The notes under the pieces: generated by a model
What the model was told of the DNA's origin: nothing
What the model saw: the letters and a program-made list of their open reading frames with translations, nothing else
Database searches by the model: none
Shown here: positions 34,831 to 46,149 of the stretch, in pieces
Layout of the letters: the number at the start of each line of letters is the position of its first letter
Position numbering within the stretch: position 1 is the stretch's first letter
Origin: Acholoe squamosa
Taxonomy: Eukaryota; Annelida; Polychaeta; Phyllodocida; Polynoidae
Reading direction: 5' to 3'
DNA length: 64,000 nucleotides
NCBI GenBank assembly: GCA_949317995.1
Contig: OX439045.1
Coordinates: 10,710,174-10,774,173 of the forward strand
Position numbers and translations under genes: made by a program

Positions 34831-35877
34831 CTACAGAGTAGCAAAATACTCTTTTAATTTATTCACTACATTGGTCCATGTCAACATATCAGGTGTGGCA
34901 CTCTCCCTGAAGGATTCAAACCAAGCTAGTGCTTGTCCTTCGAGGTACTTGGGTAAATATGTTACCATGGTGTCACTGTCTGTCACTTTGTACTTATCCT
35001 TCAGATATTCTGGGAATTTGTGATCAATGAATAATGCTGTTGACATGAGTGGTGATGGGTGTGAAAAGGTTTTGGGTTTTGTTACCTCATGTATCCTGAT
35101 CTTTCTGTCGTCCTGCTGTTTATTGTCTATGAGCTTGGTCATGTTGGACACCATGGAGATTATGATGTCATCTTTGGATCCAGAGGCAGATGGTGTGACA
35201 ACAGGTGTGATGGCAGGTGTGGGAGGTTGTGGGGTCTGGGATGATACCATCTTCATGAGATCTGCTATCTGTTGTTGTTGTCTCTCTAGGGACTTCCGCT
35301 GATCTTCCATGGCCTTCTGTTGAGCATCTATTGCTGCATTCCTCTCTGCCAGTTGTTGGTTGAGGATCCTCTCCCTTTCCTCCTGCTGGGACTTGTTGGT
35401 CTCTAGGGCAGTAACTGCATCTTGGATGGCCTTCTCATAGGCCCTTATCTTCTCAGCTGTCTGATTAGGTTGGGGGCCTTCATCGGTGTCCATGATGGAG
35501 GGTGTGGGGGAGGTGTCTCTGGAGGAGTGGCTGTCAAAGGCTGGAGCTGGGGTAGAGGATCTAGATGAGGGTGTGGATCCACCCCCTGAGGCAGATCCTT
35601 CTTCCCCTGAGGTAGATAGCGTGAGTTGAGCGTCCTGTAGAGATCCCTGGGAAATGTTGGATCCCTGAGAACTGGTTGTTCCCTGAGTAGACAGGGTGGG
35701 TGGTGTGGGGTCTACTGAGTGTGGGTCTGTTGTATTGGAGGCTGATTTGCCTCCTGTTGGCCTCCTAGATCTAGGTGGGAGGGAGACCTCTTCAACAGGC
35801 CCCTGACTACGTAAGGTCTTTGTGTGTTGTTCTGCCAGCTTGACTGATAAGACCTTGATGTGTGGGGTGGACCTCAC
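34831..35877 (-). pseudogene. gag: Gag N-terminal and capsid part of element A, broken
   Basis: The 348-codon frame starts at GTG in the leader repeats; its first ATG is residue 129 (35491-35493). Residues 1-128 are Ser/Pro/Thr-rich. Residues about 141-210 form a charged coiled coil (for example QQEERERILNQQLAERNAA). About 235-348 is capsid-like, with AWFESFRE, and ends abruptly at a TAG (34831-34833). The sequence continues as plausible Gag in the -1 frame (same frame as the downstream gag part) but meets a TAA at 34763-34765. Gag thus has one frame break and one stop between its halves, while pol and env are intact. Either this copy is a recent casualty or one break is recoded; the former is more likely. 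Confidence 0.75.
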
Positions 35878-36303
35878 TGACGTGTGGGAGACCTCACTGA
35901 CGTGTGGGAGACCTCACTGACGTGTGGGAGACCTCACTGACGTGTGGGAGACCTCTCTGACGTGTGGGAGACCTCTCTGACGTGTGGGAGACCTCACTGA
36001 CGTGTGGGAGACCTCACTGACGTGTGGGAGACCTCACTGACGTTTGGGAGACCTCACTGACGTTTGGGAGACCTCACTGACGTTTGGGAGACCTCTCTGA
36101 TATATGAGAGATCTTTACTGTTGTGTGAGAGATCTCATTGATGTGTGGGAGATCTCATTGATGTGTGTGGGATCTCACTGATGTGTGGGAGATCTCATTG
36201 ATGTGTGTGGGATCTCACTGATGTGTGGGAGATCTCATTGATGTGTGGGAGATCTCACTGATGTGTGTGGGAGATCTCACTGGTATGTGGGAGATCTCAC
36301 TGG
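35871..36303 (-). promoter_or_regulatory. 20-bp tandem array in the leader with 11 TGACGT sites
   Basis: Units of CGTGTGGGAGACCTCACTGA recur with an exact 20-bp period. TGACGT, the core of the CRE/ATF-type bZIP site, occurs at 35878 and every 20 bp up to 36078. The distal half (36085-36303) has related units with TGATGTGTGGGAGATCTCA, where the CpG is replaced. The array sits between the 5' LTR and gag. In Drosophila gypsy the same position holds the Su(Hw) insulator repeats; here the binding factor is unknown. Confidence 0.8.
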
Positions 36304-36354
36304 TGACCTTGGTGGGTATGGTGTCAAGGTCAAGGTCACTGGGTGGGTGGAGTG

Positions 36355-36480
36355 GGTCTTACTGTGTGTATGCGGTACCAGCTTTAATTTACTGTGTGCA
36401 TGATTGTTCTTAGTTGCGGTACCAGCTTTAACTTACTGTGTGCATGATTGTTCTTAGTTGTGTTACCAGCTTTAATTTCT
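36355..36480 (-). repeat. Short tandem repeats next to the 5' LTR
   Basis: Two to three units of about 56 bp share ACTGTGTGCATGATTGTTCT and GGTACCAGCTTTAA. They separate the 20-bp array from the primer-binding region. No open frame of note. Confidence 0.75.
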
Positions 36481-36506
36481 ATGAGCCTGTGAGATATGGG
36501 ATCTTA

Positions 36507-36524
36507 GTAGGATGTTCTCCACCA
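36507..36524 (-). other. Candidate primer-binding site of element A
   Basis: Three bases after the 5' LTR end the - strand reads TGGTGGAGAACATCC. A start with TGG, complementary to tRNA CCA, is expected, but I cannot match the rest to a tRNA with confidence. Confidence 0.3.
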
Positions 36525-36527
36525 CTT

Positions 36528-37874
36528 TGTCATACTAGTGATTGGCATGATCAAGTTGTCATATGAGAAATATCATAAGACTAGTGGTATATAGTGTAAT
36601 TATCTCAAGGCTCTTATAAATAGTGTTATTTCCAGTTGTCACTGGTTTATTCAGCTTTAGGCAACATGTAAGAAATATCAATCATACAGTAGTTAGTATG
36701 TAGGTATATGTACATACAGTAAACATACAGTAATTTATAAAGTACAATGTTCAGTTCCACTCCACCTGTGAGGTATTAATAATACAGTGTCCAGCATACT
36801 TCTAGGTGGGTTCCCACACCTAGCTCCTGACCTGCTGCTTAGAGGAATAATGTAATAATGGATAACTTTACCCTCTGGTGGAAGTCTTGAAGAAGATAGC
36901 CTCTGGCCACTAATGGTAGGAAACCAATGCCTGTCTAGCATAGTTTCCCCATAGTGCAGTGGTATAGCAGGTAGCAGGAGATGACTGGAGATGTTACCTC
37001 TAGAGCGGTTCTTGGTGATGTGTCTTCCTGGAGGTGCAGACAGGCTATTTGTAGCAAATCTTGGAAAAGCACCTCCAGACTGACTGGAGCCAGCAGCATC
37101 TGCCTAACTCTACAATTGTTTGAGGGGACCCTTTCAAGTGTCACAGGGGGACAAAGGACCCCCATGGACGCCGCTATGGCCCCCATTGTCTTGGTCGGTT
37201 CTGCATCTTCAAACCCTCATAACTCGGTCGTTTATGCTTGTATAACCGCCATTTTGGGCATGCGAGGAGCTGAATGTGCCAAGATTATAATGCCTGCTGG
37301 ATAGGCGCGTAACTCCCGCCGGTTTGTCTGTAGCTTACTCGGAGGTCAATTCAGTCTCCATGGCGTAACTTCCTTAATACTGGGAGTTCCGCCTTGATCT
37401 TGGGCTCATTCTGACCGTCTAATTATGGGCTTTCCATAGATATTTTGATATTTGACCTAGGTTGCTCAGGAGCGACGCTAGAGCGACCGGAAGGTTATGG
37501 CGTCGTGCTTATGTAACCCATTGTTCAGTCCTTAGAGTGCTCAGACACTCATGACGGCGTCAGCGGTGCTCAGGCACCCGTGACGGCCGGTTGCATTCAC
37601 TTACAAGTTATTAATTTGTGCATTGAACCATGAGGTCGCACACTGAGACCCTCATTTTTATTATATTGTGCAGTGAACCATTAGGTCGGAGCCTTTGATG
37701 TCAGAGAGTGTATGTAACTGACCTGGCTGGTGTGCAGTGGGGCATAAACGCTCTTATGTAAAGTTTGGGCGCTCTTATAGCTCTTAGAACCAACCTATGT
37801 ATTAATTTCATAGATATCCTTTGATTAATACAAATTATGTTACAATTTATGGAATAATAAAATGGTATATGATA
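36528..37874 (-). repeat. 5' LTR of element A
   Basis: Identical in length to the 3' LTR and nearly identical in sequence. On the - strand it would hold the promoter for gag-pol-env RNA; AATAAA on that strand lies at 36646-36651. GTAT at 37875-37878 matches the base quartet before the other LTR. Confidence 0.95.
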
Positions 37875-37878
37875 GTAT

Positions 37879-39863
37879 ATTGTGTCCAAAGCATGACATA
37901 TCAAATTATGAGAAGTAATAATTTGTCATCTCCTTAAAAGTGTAGATTGCCTCTGTCTGTGGTAGGAGGTAGCAGGAGGCATTAACAGCTAATGAGAAAA
38001 TTCCCTTTATTCACTGCAGACCTTTAGGGCAATTACATAACAACTGGTACCAATCATGCGTGTTGTTATTAGTGTTTATCCCACAAGGTACCATATCAAG
38101 CAATGGCATATCCACTCGATAACCTAAAAGCTTGTTATAGGGTGTTAGTTTCTTTTTTTTTTTTTTTTTTTTTTGGAGTTGCTAGCCATGTAGCGGCTGG
38201 GAGTGCAGTGACCATAGCAACTCCATAATGTTTGCGGTTTCAGCCACAGGCGCCGCTGTGATGTCACTTGTGACGTCAGGCAGTAGCTGGTCAATTGCAC
38301 TGATATGGGGACAAACCCATTTTTCACCATGGGAAGGGGGTAAATGTGACTAAAGATTGAACGTTTTGGATATTTTTCATTTCCATTAGGTGGGTAAGGT
38401 CAGGACCTTGTATCATTAATATTTAAAGCAACAGACTACAAAATATAAGCTTTTCATGGGATATTTCAAACGTCTTTTCATAGTGCTCCCAATGGTATGG
38501 GGCAAAGTAAAGAGAAAATGCATTGGAAATGTATAATTATTTTATATTTCCACTAGCCCCCAATATTTAGCATTATATATAATCAATTAGCGAACTATTC
38601 CCCTTATCTGCTTGGAGTTATTGCTAAAAACCTTGTGGTGTAGGTAAAGGGGAACCATATATGTGCATCATTCTTTAATACATGATAGTGGGGAGAAATA
38701 AATCATATTATTCAAATGCAAAAATATAATTAGAAAGCCTTAGGTGTCAACTATCAGTCATTAGGTAAAGAATTTTAGATTCATTAACATTATACCTCAG
38801 TATTGTCATATTGGAAATTGCAACGTAATTTGGTGTAGTTTTAGAGGAACCATATGTGCCACATAAAGTGATTCCTCCAGTGCACAACTATGGGAGTTCC
38901 TAGAGATGCATTGTGATTAACCACTTATGCACCTATCTACATGTAAATATTACAGTCCCATTATACAACTCAATGGAAATCTATGGCTGTTTTTCCATGT
39001 CAGGAACCATATGTGCCACATGGAACCATACGTGCCACAATATGTATTATGCCTGAAATATCATAAATTAAGAAACTTTGTTGTTTTGACAGATTATTTT
39101 TATAAAATGACAATGCCCAGCATCATGCAAAAATGATATCATATGAATCTGTTCACTTGATGGTGGAAAAATTAACTCCCCAAAAATGAGCCTATTTGGA
39201 CCAGAATCCCATAGGAACTAATGCTAAATTATGGAATTGACTCTAAAATTGGCAATTTTTTATATGAGTGTTCCCAATTTTCAGGGTAGGTGCCTCAGTG
39301 CAACAGTATTTTGGACACACAATTTCAGAACAATCAAAGCAGTTTATCCGTGGTCCTTGCAACATTTTTTCTCGTTTCCCAAATTGACCAAAGATCGGAC
39401 CCTCTGCACTGTCACTGACTTCATTTTAGTTTAAAAAAATCGGCATCTGATTTATTTCTTCTTCTTTTTATGTCATCCAGTACATATTAGCCTGCTAGGC
39501 TTTCAGGTATATATGGCAGAGTTAACAGTAGTCTAGGCACCACTTTAGATATGTTGACCACTATCAAGCTGAATTAAACAGAGTATCTGACAAACAGATA
39601 GACTGGTGGCCCATCTAGAAGCTCCCATTAACACTGTACAGGCTCGGCATTGTAACCTTTCTAGGCACATAGATATAGTTATAGGGAAAATATATACTTA
39701 TAGGATGTGAAACCAATGTAGAGAATATAAGAACTCTGACCAGTGATTCTAATTACTCATATGTCTTCATTTTTGCACTCATTATTGCATATTTCTAAGA
39801 GGGATAACAAGACTTTGCCATTATAGATAATGATTATAAACAATTGGGTGGAAACTGGTTGTC
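37879..39863. other. No recognisable gene; 22-base T run
   Basis: AT-rich DNA. A T run at 38153-38174 is followed by a stem formed by GGAGTTGCT and AGCAACTCC (38175-38223). GGAACCATATGTGCCACA recurs three times between 38845 and 39040 with variation. No SINE promoter boxes or coding frame were found. Confidence 0.5.
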
Positions 39864-40175
39864 AGGCCAATTAAAAAAAAAGGTTTGTTTCCAGTAACCT
39901 GACCGGCCCTAGCAAAACAGTGGCAAAAAGAACTTTTTTTTTTATTTTTATTTTGCATTACTTTTTGAGGATTTTTCCTGTATCCCTTTTGTGTTCTTCC
40001 CCTCTCTCACAGTTGTCATCTTCCCATCATTTTTTTATAATGAGATCAAAGAATTTGATACATCCATTGATTAGTGCCCTAACATTTCCTATATAAATGT
40101 AAAAAAAAATCAATAAAAAAAAAAAATCCGACCTACCGACCCTGGACATTTGGATCATGTTACTGGAAACACACT
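39864..40175. mobile_element. Inverted-repeat element interrupted by element B (left part)
   Basis: The left arm (GTCAGGCCAATT, an A run, GTTTGTTTCCAGTAAC, 39861-39898) matches in reverse complement GTTACTGGAAACACAC at 40159-40174 plus the T run and CTTGGCCTCA directly after element B (50637-50652). Element B therefore landed inside the right terminal repeat. No coding sequence. Confidence 0.7.
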
Positions 40176-40702
40176 TGTAACCGTCAGGCCACCCGTCGGT
40201 AGGCCTGTCGGGTTATCTGTCTTATGCGACTCCAATACTTAGAGATAACAACACAAGGAACTTAGAGTTTCCGAGGCTTTATTACTTTGTTGAACATGGG
40301 TTGACAAAGTGAGCATGTATCGATACTCTAAAGGTAATACTGTATGACTCTATCTGCCTAGGTATAGGTAGTAGGTTTCCTACAGGTATTGGATATAGTA
40401 CGGGGTGCGAGAGGTCTTAGTGTCTCAGACACACTCTGTAAGGTAGAGATATGTGGTCCTTTATATAGTAGACTCATTAACACGTGATATGATTAACATA
40501 TAGATTGTAATAAGCAACGGCGGGAACCGTGCGGCAGATATTAATCTTCTTACATAACAGGCTTAGTGCCAAACTGGTTTGTAGAAACATGAGGTAACTG
40601 TCGGTACTGATAAGTACCCGTATTTACATTACTGGTCAATAAGATATTATCGACGTAGACATGTTATCGTTATAGTTATAGGTTGTTTATAGACCCGTTA
40701 CA
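40176..40702 (-). repeat. 3' LTR of element B
   Basis: It starts TGTAACCGTCAGGCCACCCG and ends AGACCCGTTACA on the + strand. Differences from the other LTR include substitutions every few dozen bases and small indels near 40310-40370. Confidence 0.93.
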
Positions 40703-40716
40703 CTACCCCCCTCAAG
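40703..40716 (-). other. Polypurine tract of element B
   Basis: On the - strand TTGAGGGGGGTAG touches the 3' LTR, which fixes the direction of the element. Confidence 0.75.
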
Positions 40717-41300
40717 AATGAGAACATGGCTTTTACAGGAAAAACATTCGTAGCATTATTTACATAGTTCTATAGGCAACTTTGTTAAATGAACATGTTA
40801 ATGTAAGAAGTATGAACAACATCATATGACCGAAATAGGTCAATATCACAGTATCAAATAGGTTCAGATTCCTCAGGTCTGGCTCACACAAATACGGGGC
40901 TAAGACGGATCTACTATGTATACAGCCCTCTATAGCAGCCGAAGTGTAGAACACAGACGTACAACTATTTGCTCCAATAAAACATAAGGGAAACTCCAAT
41001 TGTTTTCTGTCTTTTGTTTCATAAAAACAATTTAGTCTGTAGAAGTCCAATAAGGGTAGGATATAATATAGTTAGAAGCTCCATAGTAAAAGTCTGTGAG
41101 CAAAATATGGCAGGTATCCTTCTTCCACAGGCTAGTAAATAATAGTTCATAAGAGATCGTCCTTTGTAGATAAGGCACTATCATCCTTCTGTCAGTATCA
41201 CAGCAAGGCTACCGGGGTAATCAGGGTCCGTTATCGGTCGGGTTAGTCCATAGTCGTGGCCGGGTCTGCATCCGATAGAGATGGGGAACAGCTACCTAGA

Positions 41301-41975
41301 CTAGGTAGTGTCACCATCTCCACGCGGCTTGTCCTCTTCTACAGGGGCTTCAGTTTCCATCCGCTCCTGCGGTGCCGGGGAGACATCCTCTGTAGGAGGC
41401 GTGTATTCCTCGGCCTGCTGACCATCACCTCCTGAAGGATGGAGTGTGAGCAACCCGGCCGGTGGCACAACAGGAGAGCCATGTGGTGACATTCCCTGAC
41501 CTGTAAGACCGCTGGGGTTCCTCATACCTATCATGTGGAACATGTGGGTCTGGGATCCCATGGCCTGCCAGTCTGTAGGGGCAGACATCCTCGGGTCCAA
41601 TGTCATGCTGGGCCCTAGGACGTGCCTACCCATCGGCGCGAGCGTCGGGTAGCCTTTGCTCGCCTGATTCCACTTGAGAGTTATTTCCTCGTGGCGTGCC
41701 TTATCGAAGGCAGCGTCTCAGGAAACCTGCTCTCTGTACTCATCTAGTTCTGCCTGAGCTCTCGCCTTCTCCTTAGCCCTCTTCTTCACGTCCTCTTTGG
41801 ACAATATCGAAGAGGCCTTCAGTAACGACTGCTCGAAAGTCGCCACTTGAGAGGCTTGAGTTCGGCTGAACTGATCTGTCAGTGAGTCTTGAAGCTCACA
41901 CACCGGGGCACTCATCCGCTCTGAGAACTCACTGCTCTCTTCTGGTAAGGGTCCAGGCAACAGGGGCCTGGCCAT
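41301..41975 (-). pseudogene. Extra frame of element B near the 3' LTR, unknown function
   Basis: From the ATG at 41973-41975 one frame runs about 224 codons to 41301 with a single TGA at 41718-41720. The TGA may derive from CGA, a typical CpG decay. The first half is helical and charged (for example KKRAKEKARAQAELDEYRE, a likely coiled coil). The second half is Met/Pro/Gly/Ser-rich with an acidic end. There is no membrane segment, so it is not an envelope. No family recognised; a second accessory product or a displaced gag-like part is possible. Confidence 0.45.
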
Positions 41976-42960
41976 ACCAGCAGGAACCGACGCACTGTCG
42001 GAGTTTAAGGAGCTCCGTCAGGAACAGGGGTCCCCATGAGGCAGTCCTTCCATCCCAGGCTTTGCCGTAACAGCAGGGCTGCTCCAGTTTATGCCATGGG
42101 GCGACTGGGCGGATGTCTCAGTGACCTGGCCACCGACCTCCAGGGTAAGAGCAATCATGCTGCTCACAGTGCTCGTGGCAGAGGCCAACGGTCGGGTCTG
42201 TTAGGGTTTAACCTTAATATCATCCAAGACCTTCAGGGATTGCTTTTGGCTTTCCAGGTAGGTCTGATGGATGACACTAGCTGCATCGGTGCCCCACACA
42301 CCTTGCACGATAGAAGTCACTTTGTTGCACTCCCACATCTTGGTCCTCGAGAGAGAGCCAGTAGCGGTGAGGCCACCTGACTTGGCCGGGGTCTTAGCCT
42401 TTGGGGGGGGCGACCCGATGACTCGTCCCTGGCACTAAAAGACTTTCTGCTGGGCGGCCGAGAGCATTTCTAGCCGGCAGAGGCGGCTTCAAAGTCCTGC
42501 TCTCTCGGCAAGACATCGGACCCGGACTCTCCCATCTCCTGTTGGGGTCCATAGCCCTTGGTCTTACCAATACAGCGGTCCCACTCATGGTCCACAAGTT
42601 TGAACCGGTTGATGAGGCAGTTGGCTACTTGGTGTTTCTGGAGGCGACCGGCACAGATTTCTCCAACCATAGAGTTTATTTCAAACTGTGATATACTATG
42701 ATATACTCTGAATGTACTACATAGTATGATTGATATGTCATACACATCTGCTAGCTGTTATTTATCAAGTTTTGCTATATTCCAGTGAGAACGGTAACTA
42801 CAATGACTATTGTGATTTATTTAGGATGTTTGTAATGTCCACTCACAACCCAGCTGTTTGTATTCACTAATAGATATCTAGCACGGCTGGAGCATGATGC
42901 AAATAGGTTATTGATGGCAGACTGCCTAACCTTCTCCTACCTCCAGAATAAAAATTAACT
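41976..42960 (-). other. Decayed stretch of element B with short frame remnants
   Basis: Short overlapping - strand frames (for example 42470-42745, with a hydrophilic piece containing KTKGYGPQQEMGESG) suggest former coding sequence, but shifts are too many to assemble. AT-rich DNA from about 42660 to 42960 shows nothing. Confidence 0.4.
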
Positions 42961-44233
42961 TCAAAAAAAAAAAAAAATAGCCCCCCAACAAGTAGTCACC
43001 ATACCGAGTGCTCTGGTGAGAGGGTGTTGGTGGTAGCCATTCTTCATCAGATGGCGTACCACTATCCCTCGATGAGCATTTCGGTGGTATTCACCATCAT
43101 CCCACAGCCGACAGGCCGTCCTACCTTCGTCTGCTGGTACACAATAGATGAGGAGGTGGGTTGGGAGGTGGTTTTCACCCAGATTCCGAGCAAAGCAAGC
43201 CATGCTGGCGCATCTGATGGCGGGCCTAGCACCCGAGCATTCCTGGCACCTTTTAAAGGGACAGGGGTCGCCCGGGGCGTAGTTCCTCCAGAAACAGTTG
43301 AGCTTCATCCGAAGCTCATGACCCAGTGTCAGATTGTTGGAATCGAGGAGAGAGGTGAGTTCCTTCACATACCACTCGATAGGTTGGTCGGTGTCACTCA
43401 TCCAGTCCTCGTTGTCCGGCAGACAGGTATCGGGGTCAAACAGCTTAGGCACCCAGTGACGACCATTCTTGTCTTGTAGACTTTCTAGTGTCACATTCGA
43501 CCGGTTCACTGCTTTGACAGCATCGGCCTCCTGTGCTTTCTTAGCATGGCGCCGTCTGTCTTTGCAGGTTTCCGAAGGGCCGTAACAAGTAGTTACTGCC
43601 ACCTCTTCTTCCGCAGGTTTCTCGGTTGGGTTGGTACCGGCATCCTCAGGGGCTTCAGATTCAGAAGAACGTTTCTTCTTCTTTTTCTTAGACCTCTTTT
43701 TTGGAATGTGTGTCAGTAGTCTCAGTGGAGTCAACCTCCATGGCCTCCTCTCTGAGAACTACTGGTTTCGGTACACCCTGCCCAGGCAGCGGAGGGAGAG
43801 GCGGCGGTGTCGGTATGGTTCGAGACGTGGTACTCTGGTCGGTAGGAAGCCGACCGGTACCCTCCTCACCATCCAAAGCCAGCAACCTCTCTTCCACTGC
43901 TGGTGTCAAGTTGTCTGCAGGAACCATACTGTTCGTATCAGAAAGCCAGTCAAATCTTCTAAGAGATGTTGACTGTAGAATCTGGAATCGATTCTGAATT
44001 CTGATCCCGTCCACGCCTCTATTTATAGAGGGCCATCCGTTGGAAGCGGACGGTGTGAACAGCCAATCAGCATGTCGCAATCTAGTACCACCAACCTTTG
44101 CCGCCAAAAGGACTTGACCAAATAAGGAGATAATTAGGATTGTTGACGCCCCCATCGGGTCATCTCGGATCATCGACTCCTTGATACTGCGCAAAAGTGT
44201 TTCATTTGCAGCTGACCATGGTACTGACAACAT
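42961..44233 (-). pseudogene. Extra Cys-rich protein frame of element B downstream of integrase
   Basis: An ATG at 44231-44233 opens a frame of 181 codons. Near 43700 the coding sense passes to another frame that continues to a run of T on the - strand at 42963-42977. The first part is Pro/Thr-rich; after the shift comes a strongly basic tract (KKRSKKKKKKR), then about 200 residues with a cysteine/histidine cluster (for example CPFKRCQECSGARPAIRCAS) that could bind zinc. No signal peptide or clear anchor is seen, so this is not an obvious envelope. The basic tract suggests a nuclear or RNA-binding role (inference). Family unknown. Confidence 0.5.
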
Positions 44234-44741
44234 CTATTGGATACAAGTCGGTTCATCTTGATGTATAAAAAAATGCACAGTAATATGTGGACCAAACATT
44301 CCCATTAAACAGATGAATGCAGGCGACGCCTGTCCACCCACCCTGGTCTTAATATACTTCGCTCCCTGGCTGGATAAAAGATTGTGTAGTTACCATGAGG
44401 TAGTACTTCTCATTGTGTAATTTTATTCCATAGGATCATAAGATCCCATTGCGGCGAACGGGGGAAAGAAGGAGTATCTTACAACAAATAATCAAAACAA
44501 TCAGGGTAATGTGATATACAGTCCTAGATGAGGACTGATTTATCACGACCACCCTTGCTAACCTTGCCTTCAATCTGTCTCCGTGGTCATGAGCCGTGGG
44601 TTCGATTGATACAACAGCCGGGGCTTTGTTGATTTTAGCCTTCCTTCCACATTTGCGACTTTTCTTCCTTTGTTGTTTGGTAGGGGCAGTCAGCGCCTTG
44701 ACCTGCTGTGGTTTAGTGGTCGGTGTTGTTTTAGGAATTTT

Positions 44742-45167
44742 TCATTCTTCCTTATCGGTCGGTAGGTTAAACTCGTCGGCCGGTACCCCATTCCAGGGTC
44801 GCAAACAGGCCACATGAGAGTTATATTTCCTACCATGGGCTGACTTTAGAAGAACAGTGGTTTCATTAATCACTGCTAAAACTTCCAGAGGTCCAACCCA
44901 GTCATAGTTGATCTTTTCATTGGCTTGTGGAGTGCTATACTGAACTACCAAGTCCCCGGGTGCAAACCGTCTGGTCTTAAGTCCAGTATCGTAAGCCACT
45001 TTCTGTAATTTGGCCGATTGCTCCAAATTACTTCGTACCAATGAGTAAACCTCCCGCAACGTTTGTCTAAGTGCCTCGACAAAAGTCACGGTGCAGGGCT
45101 GCTCACCCGCTAACCCTGGGACTCCGTACACCATGTCAGAAGGCATGATAATCTCTTCTCCCATCAC
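44742..45167 (-). pseudogene. pol: Integrase C-terminal part of element B
   Basis: 141 codons with the GPY-like module of Ty3/gypsy integrases (APGDLVVQYS, then DWVGPLEVLAVINETTVLLK). It ends in a charged tail at a normal stop. It follows the catalytic core in a different frame, with a few bases of overlap, so a frameshift separates them. Confidence 0.8.
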
Positions 45168-45691
45168 GTTCCCAACAGGTTAGGGGTACACCCGGTCGAC
45201 GCATGCTCGGTAGCATTATAAGTATGGGCTACATAGCGAGACTGGTCATCCCAGTCGTCCCTATGTTCATTCACCATGGTGGTGGGGCAGCTTATAAGGG
45301 TCCGATTGAATTGTTCCACCAGACCGTCACTTTGAAGTTGGTAGGGATTCGTATGCGTCTTACAGATGTACGCCTTCTCACATAGTTCGGTCAAAAGGCG
45401 AGATTCGAACTCTCGCCCTTGGTCGGAATGCAACATCAATGGAGCTCCCCATATGAGAATCCAGTTCTCGAAGAGTGCTGTTGCACAGGTGACAGCAGTA
45501 TGGTTCGGTAGAGGATATATTTGGACGTACTTTGTATAGTAGTCTTGCACTACCATCACACATGTGTTGCCTGCTGGGTTAGTGTGGAATCCACTGATGA
45601 TATCCACAGCTATACGGCGAAACGGACACCAAAGATCTCTTGGCTTAATGGAAGCTTCCCTAGGCCGGGTCCTCGTTTGGCTAGACAACAT
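45164..45691 (-). pseudogene. pol: Integrase catalytic core of element B
   Basis: The DDE triad is visible: D in RIAVDIISGF, D in MLHSDQGREF, and E in DGLVEQFNRTL, with the D-35-E spacing. The frame starts near 45691 only because of a frameshift from the zinc-finger part. The open frame across the core is otherwise intact. Confidence 0.85.
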
Positions 45692-46149
45692 TTATCACAT
45701 TGTTTAACCCATCGAAGGATGTCCTCCGTCATACCTGGCCAATAGTAACGGGATTTGATCTTTTGCTCTGTTCTCTCCCTTTCAAAGTGTGCCGAGGTCC
45801 TATGCCCGTGGAAGAAGTCCATTATTTCCAGGTGGAGTTCATGTGGAACTACCGCCTGTAAATTTTTCCTTCTACCCGGTCGGGTTCTCCATCGACACAA
45901 TACACTGTCCCTTACACATAGGTCGTCACATTGAGCCACTAGGGCTCGGGTCTCCTTGTGCTCTATAGACAATGCTGGCCTAGTTGGTTTCAGTTCACCT
46001 TTCTCAACCCAAAGTCTAACTTTAGAGATAATAGGTCTTCTAACTGCTTCCTTCCCAAGTCCTGGAGAGTCCAGTTGGGGATCGGCAATGCTACCGAAGC
46101 GATTGTTGCATTGTGACTCCCCCAATCTGTACAGTCTACTCAGTGACAT
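45610..46149 (-). pseudogene. pol: Integrase zinc-finger part of element B
   Basis: The HHCC-type region is seen around HGHRTSAHFERERT, RYYWPGM and QCDKCCLAKRGPG. The frame loses sense after KLPL where the core continues in another frame near 45650. The upstream half is the linker from RNase H. Confidence 0.75.

Larger units (their letters stand above)
22092..37874 (-). mobile_element. Element A: envelope-bearing Ty3/gypsy-like retroelement (endogenous retrovirus-like)
   Basis: A near-complete 15.8-kb provirus on the - strand. It has two collinear 1347-bp LTRs, a repeat-rich leader, gag (broken), pol (protease, reverse transcriptase, RNase H, integrase in the Ty3/gypsy order), env and a polypurine tract. 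GTAT at 22088-22091 and 37875-37878 is a candidate 4-bp target duplication if the LTR ends at GATA. I saw at least seven differences between the LTRs, which points to recent insertion. The length is large for the group because of about 2.4 kb between env and the 3' LTR and a 255-residue linker inside pol. The envelope type suggests an errantivirus-like lineage, but clade placement needs a tree. Confidence 0.93.

Noticed and set aside
38145..38330. Possible SINE ending in a poly-A tail on the - strand
   Set aside because: The body lacks pol III A and B boxes and no target duplication was found.
45400..45430. GATTCGAACTC resembling a tRNA B box
   Set aside because: It lies within the integrase coding sequence and has no A box or cloverleaf.
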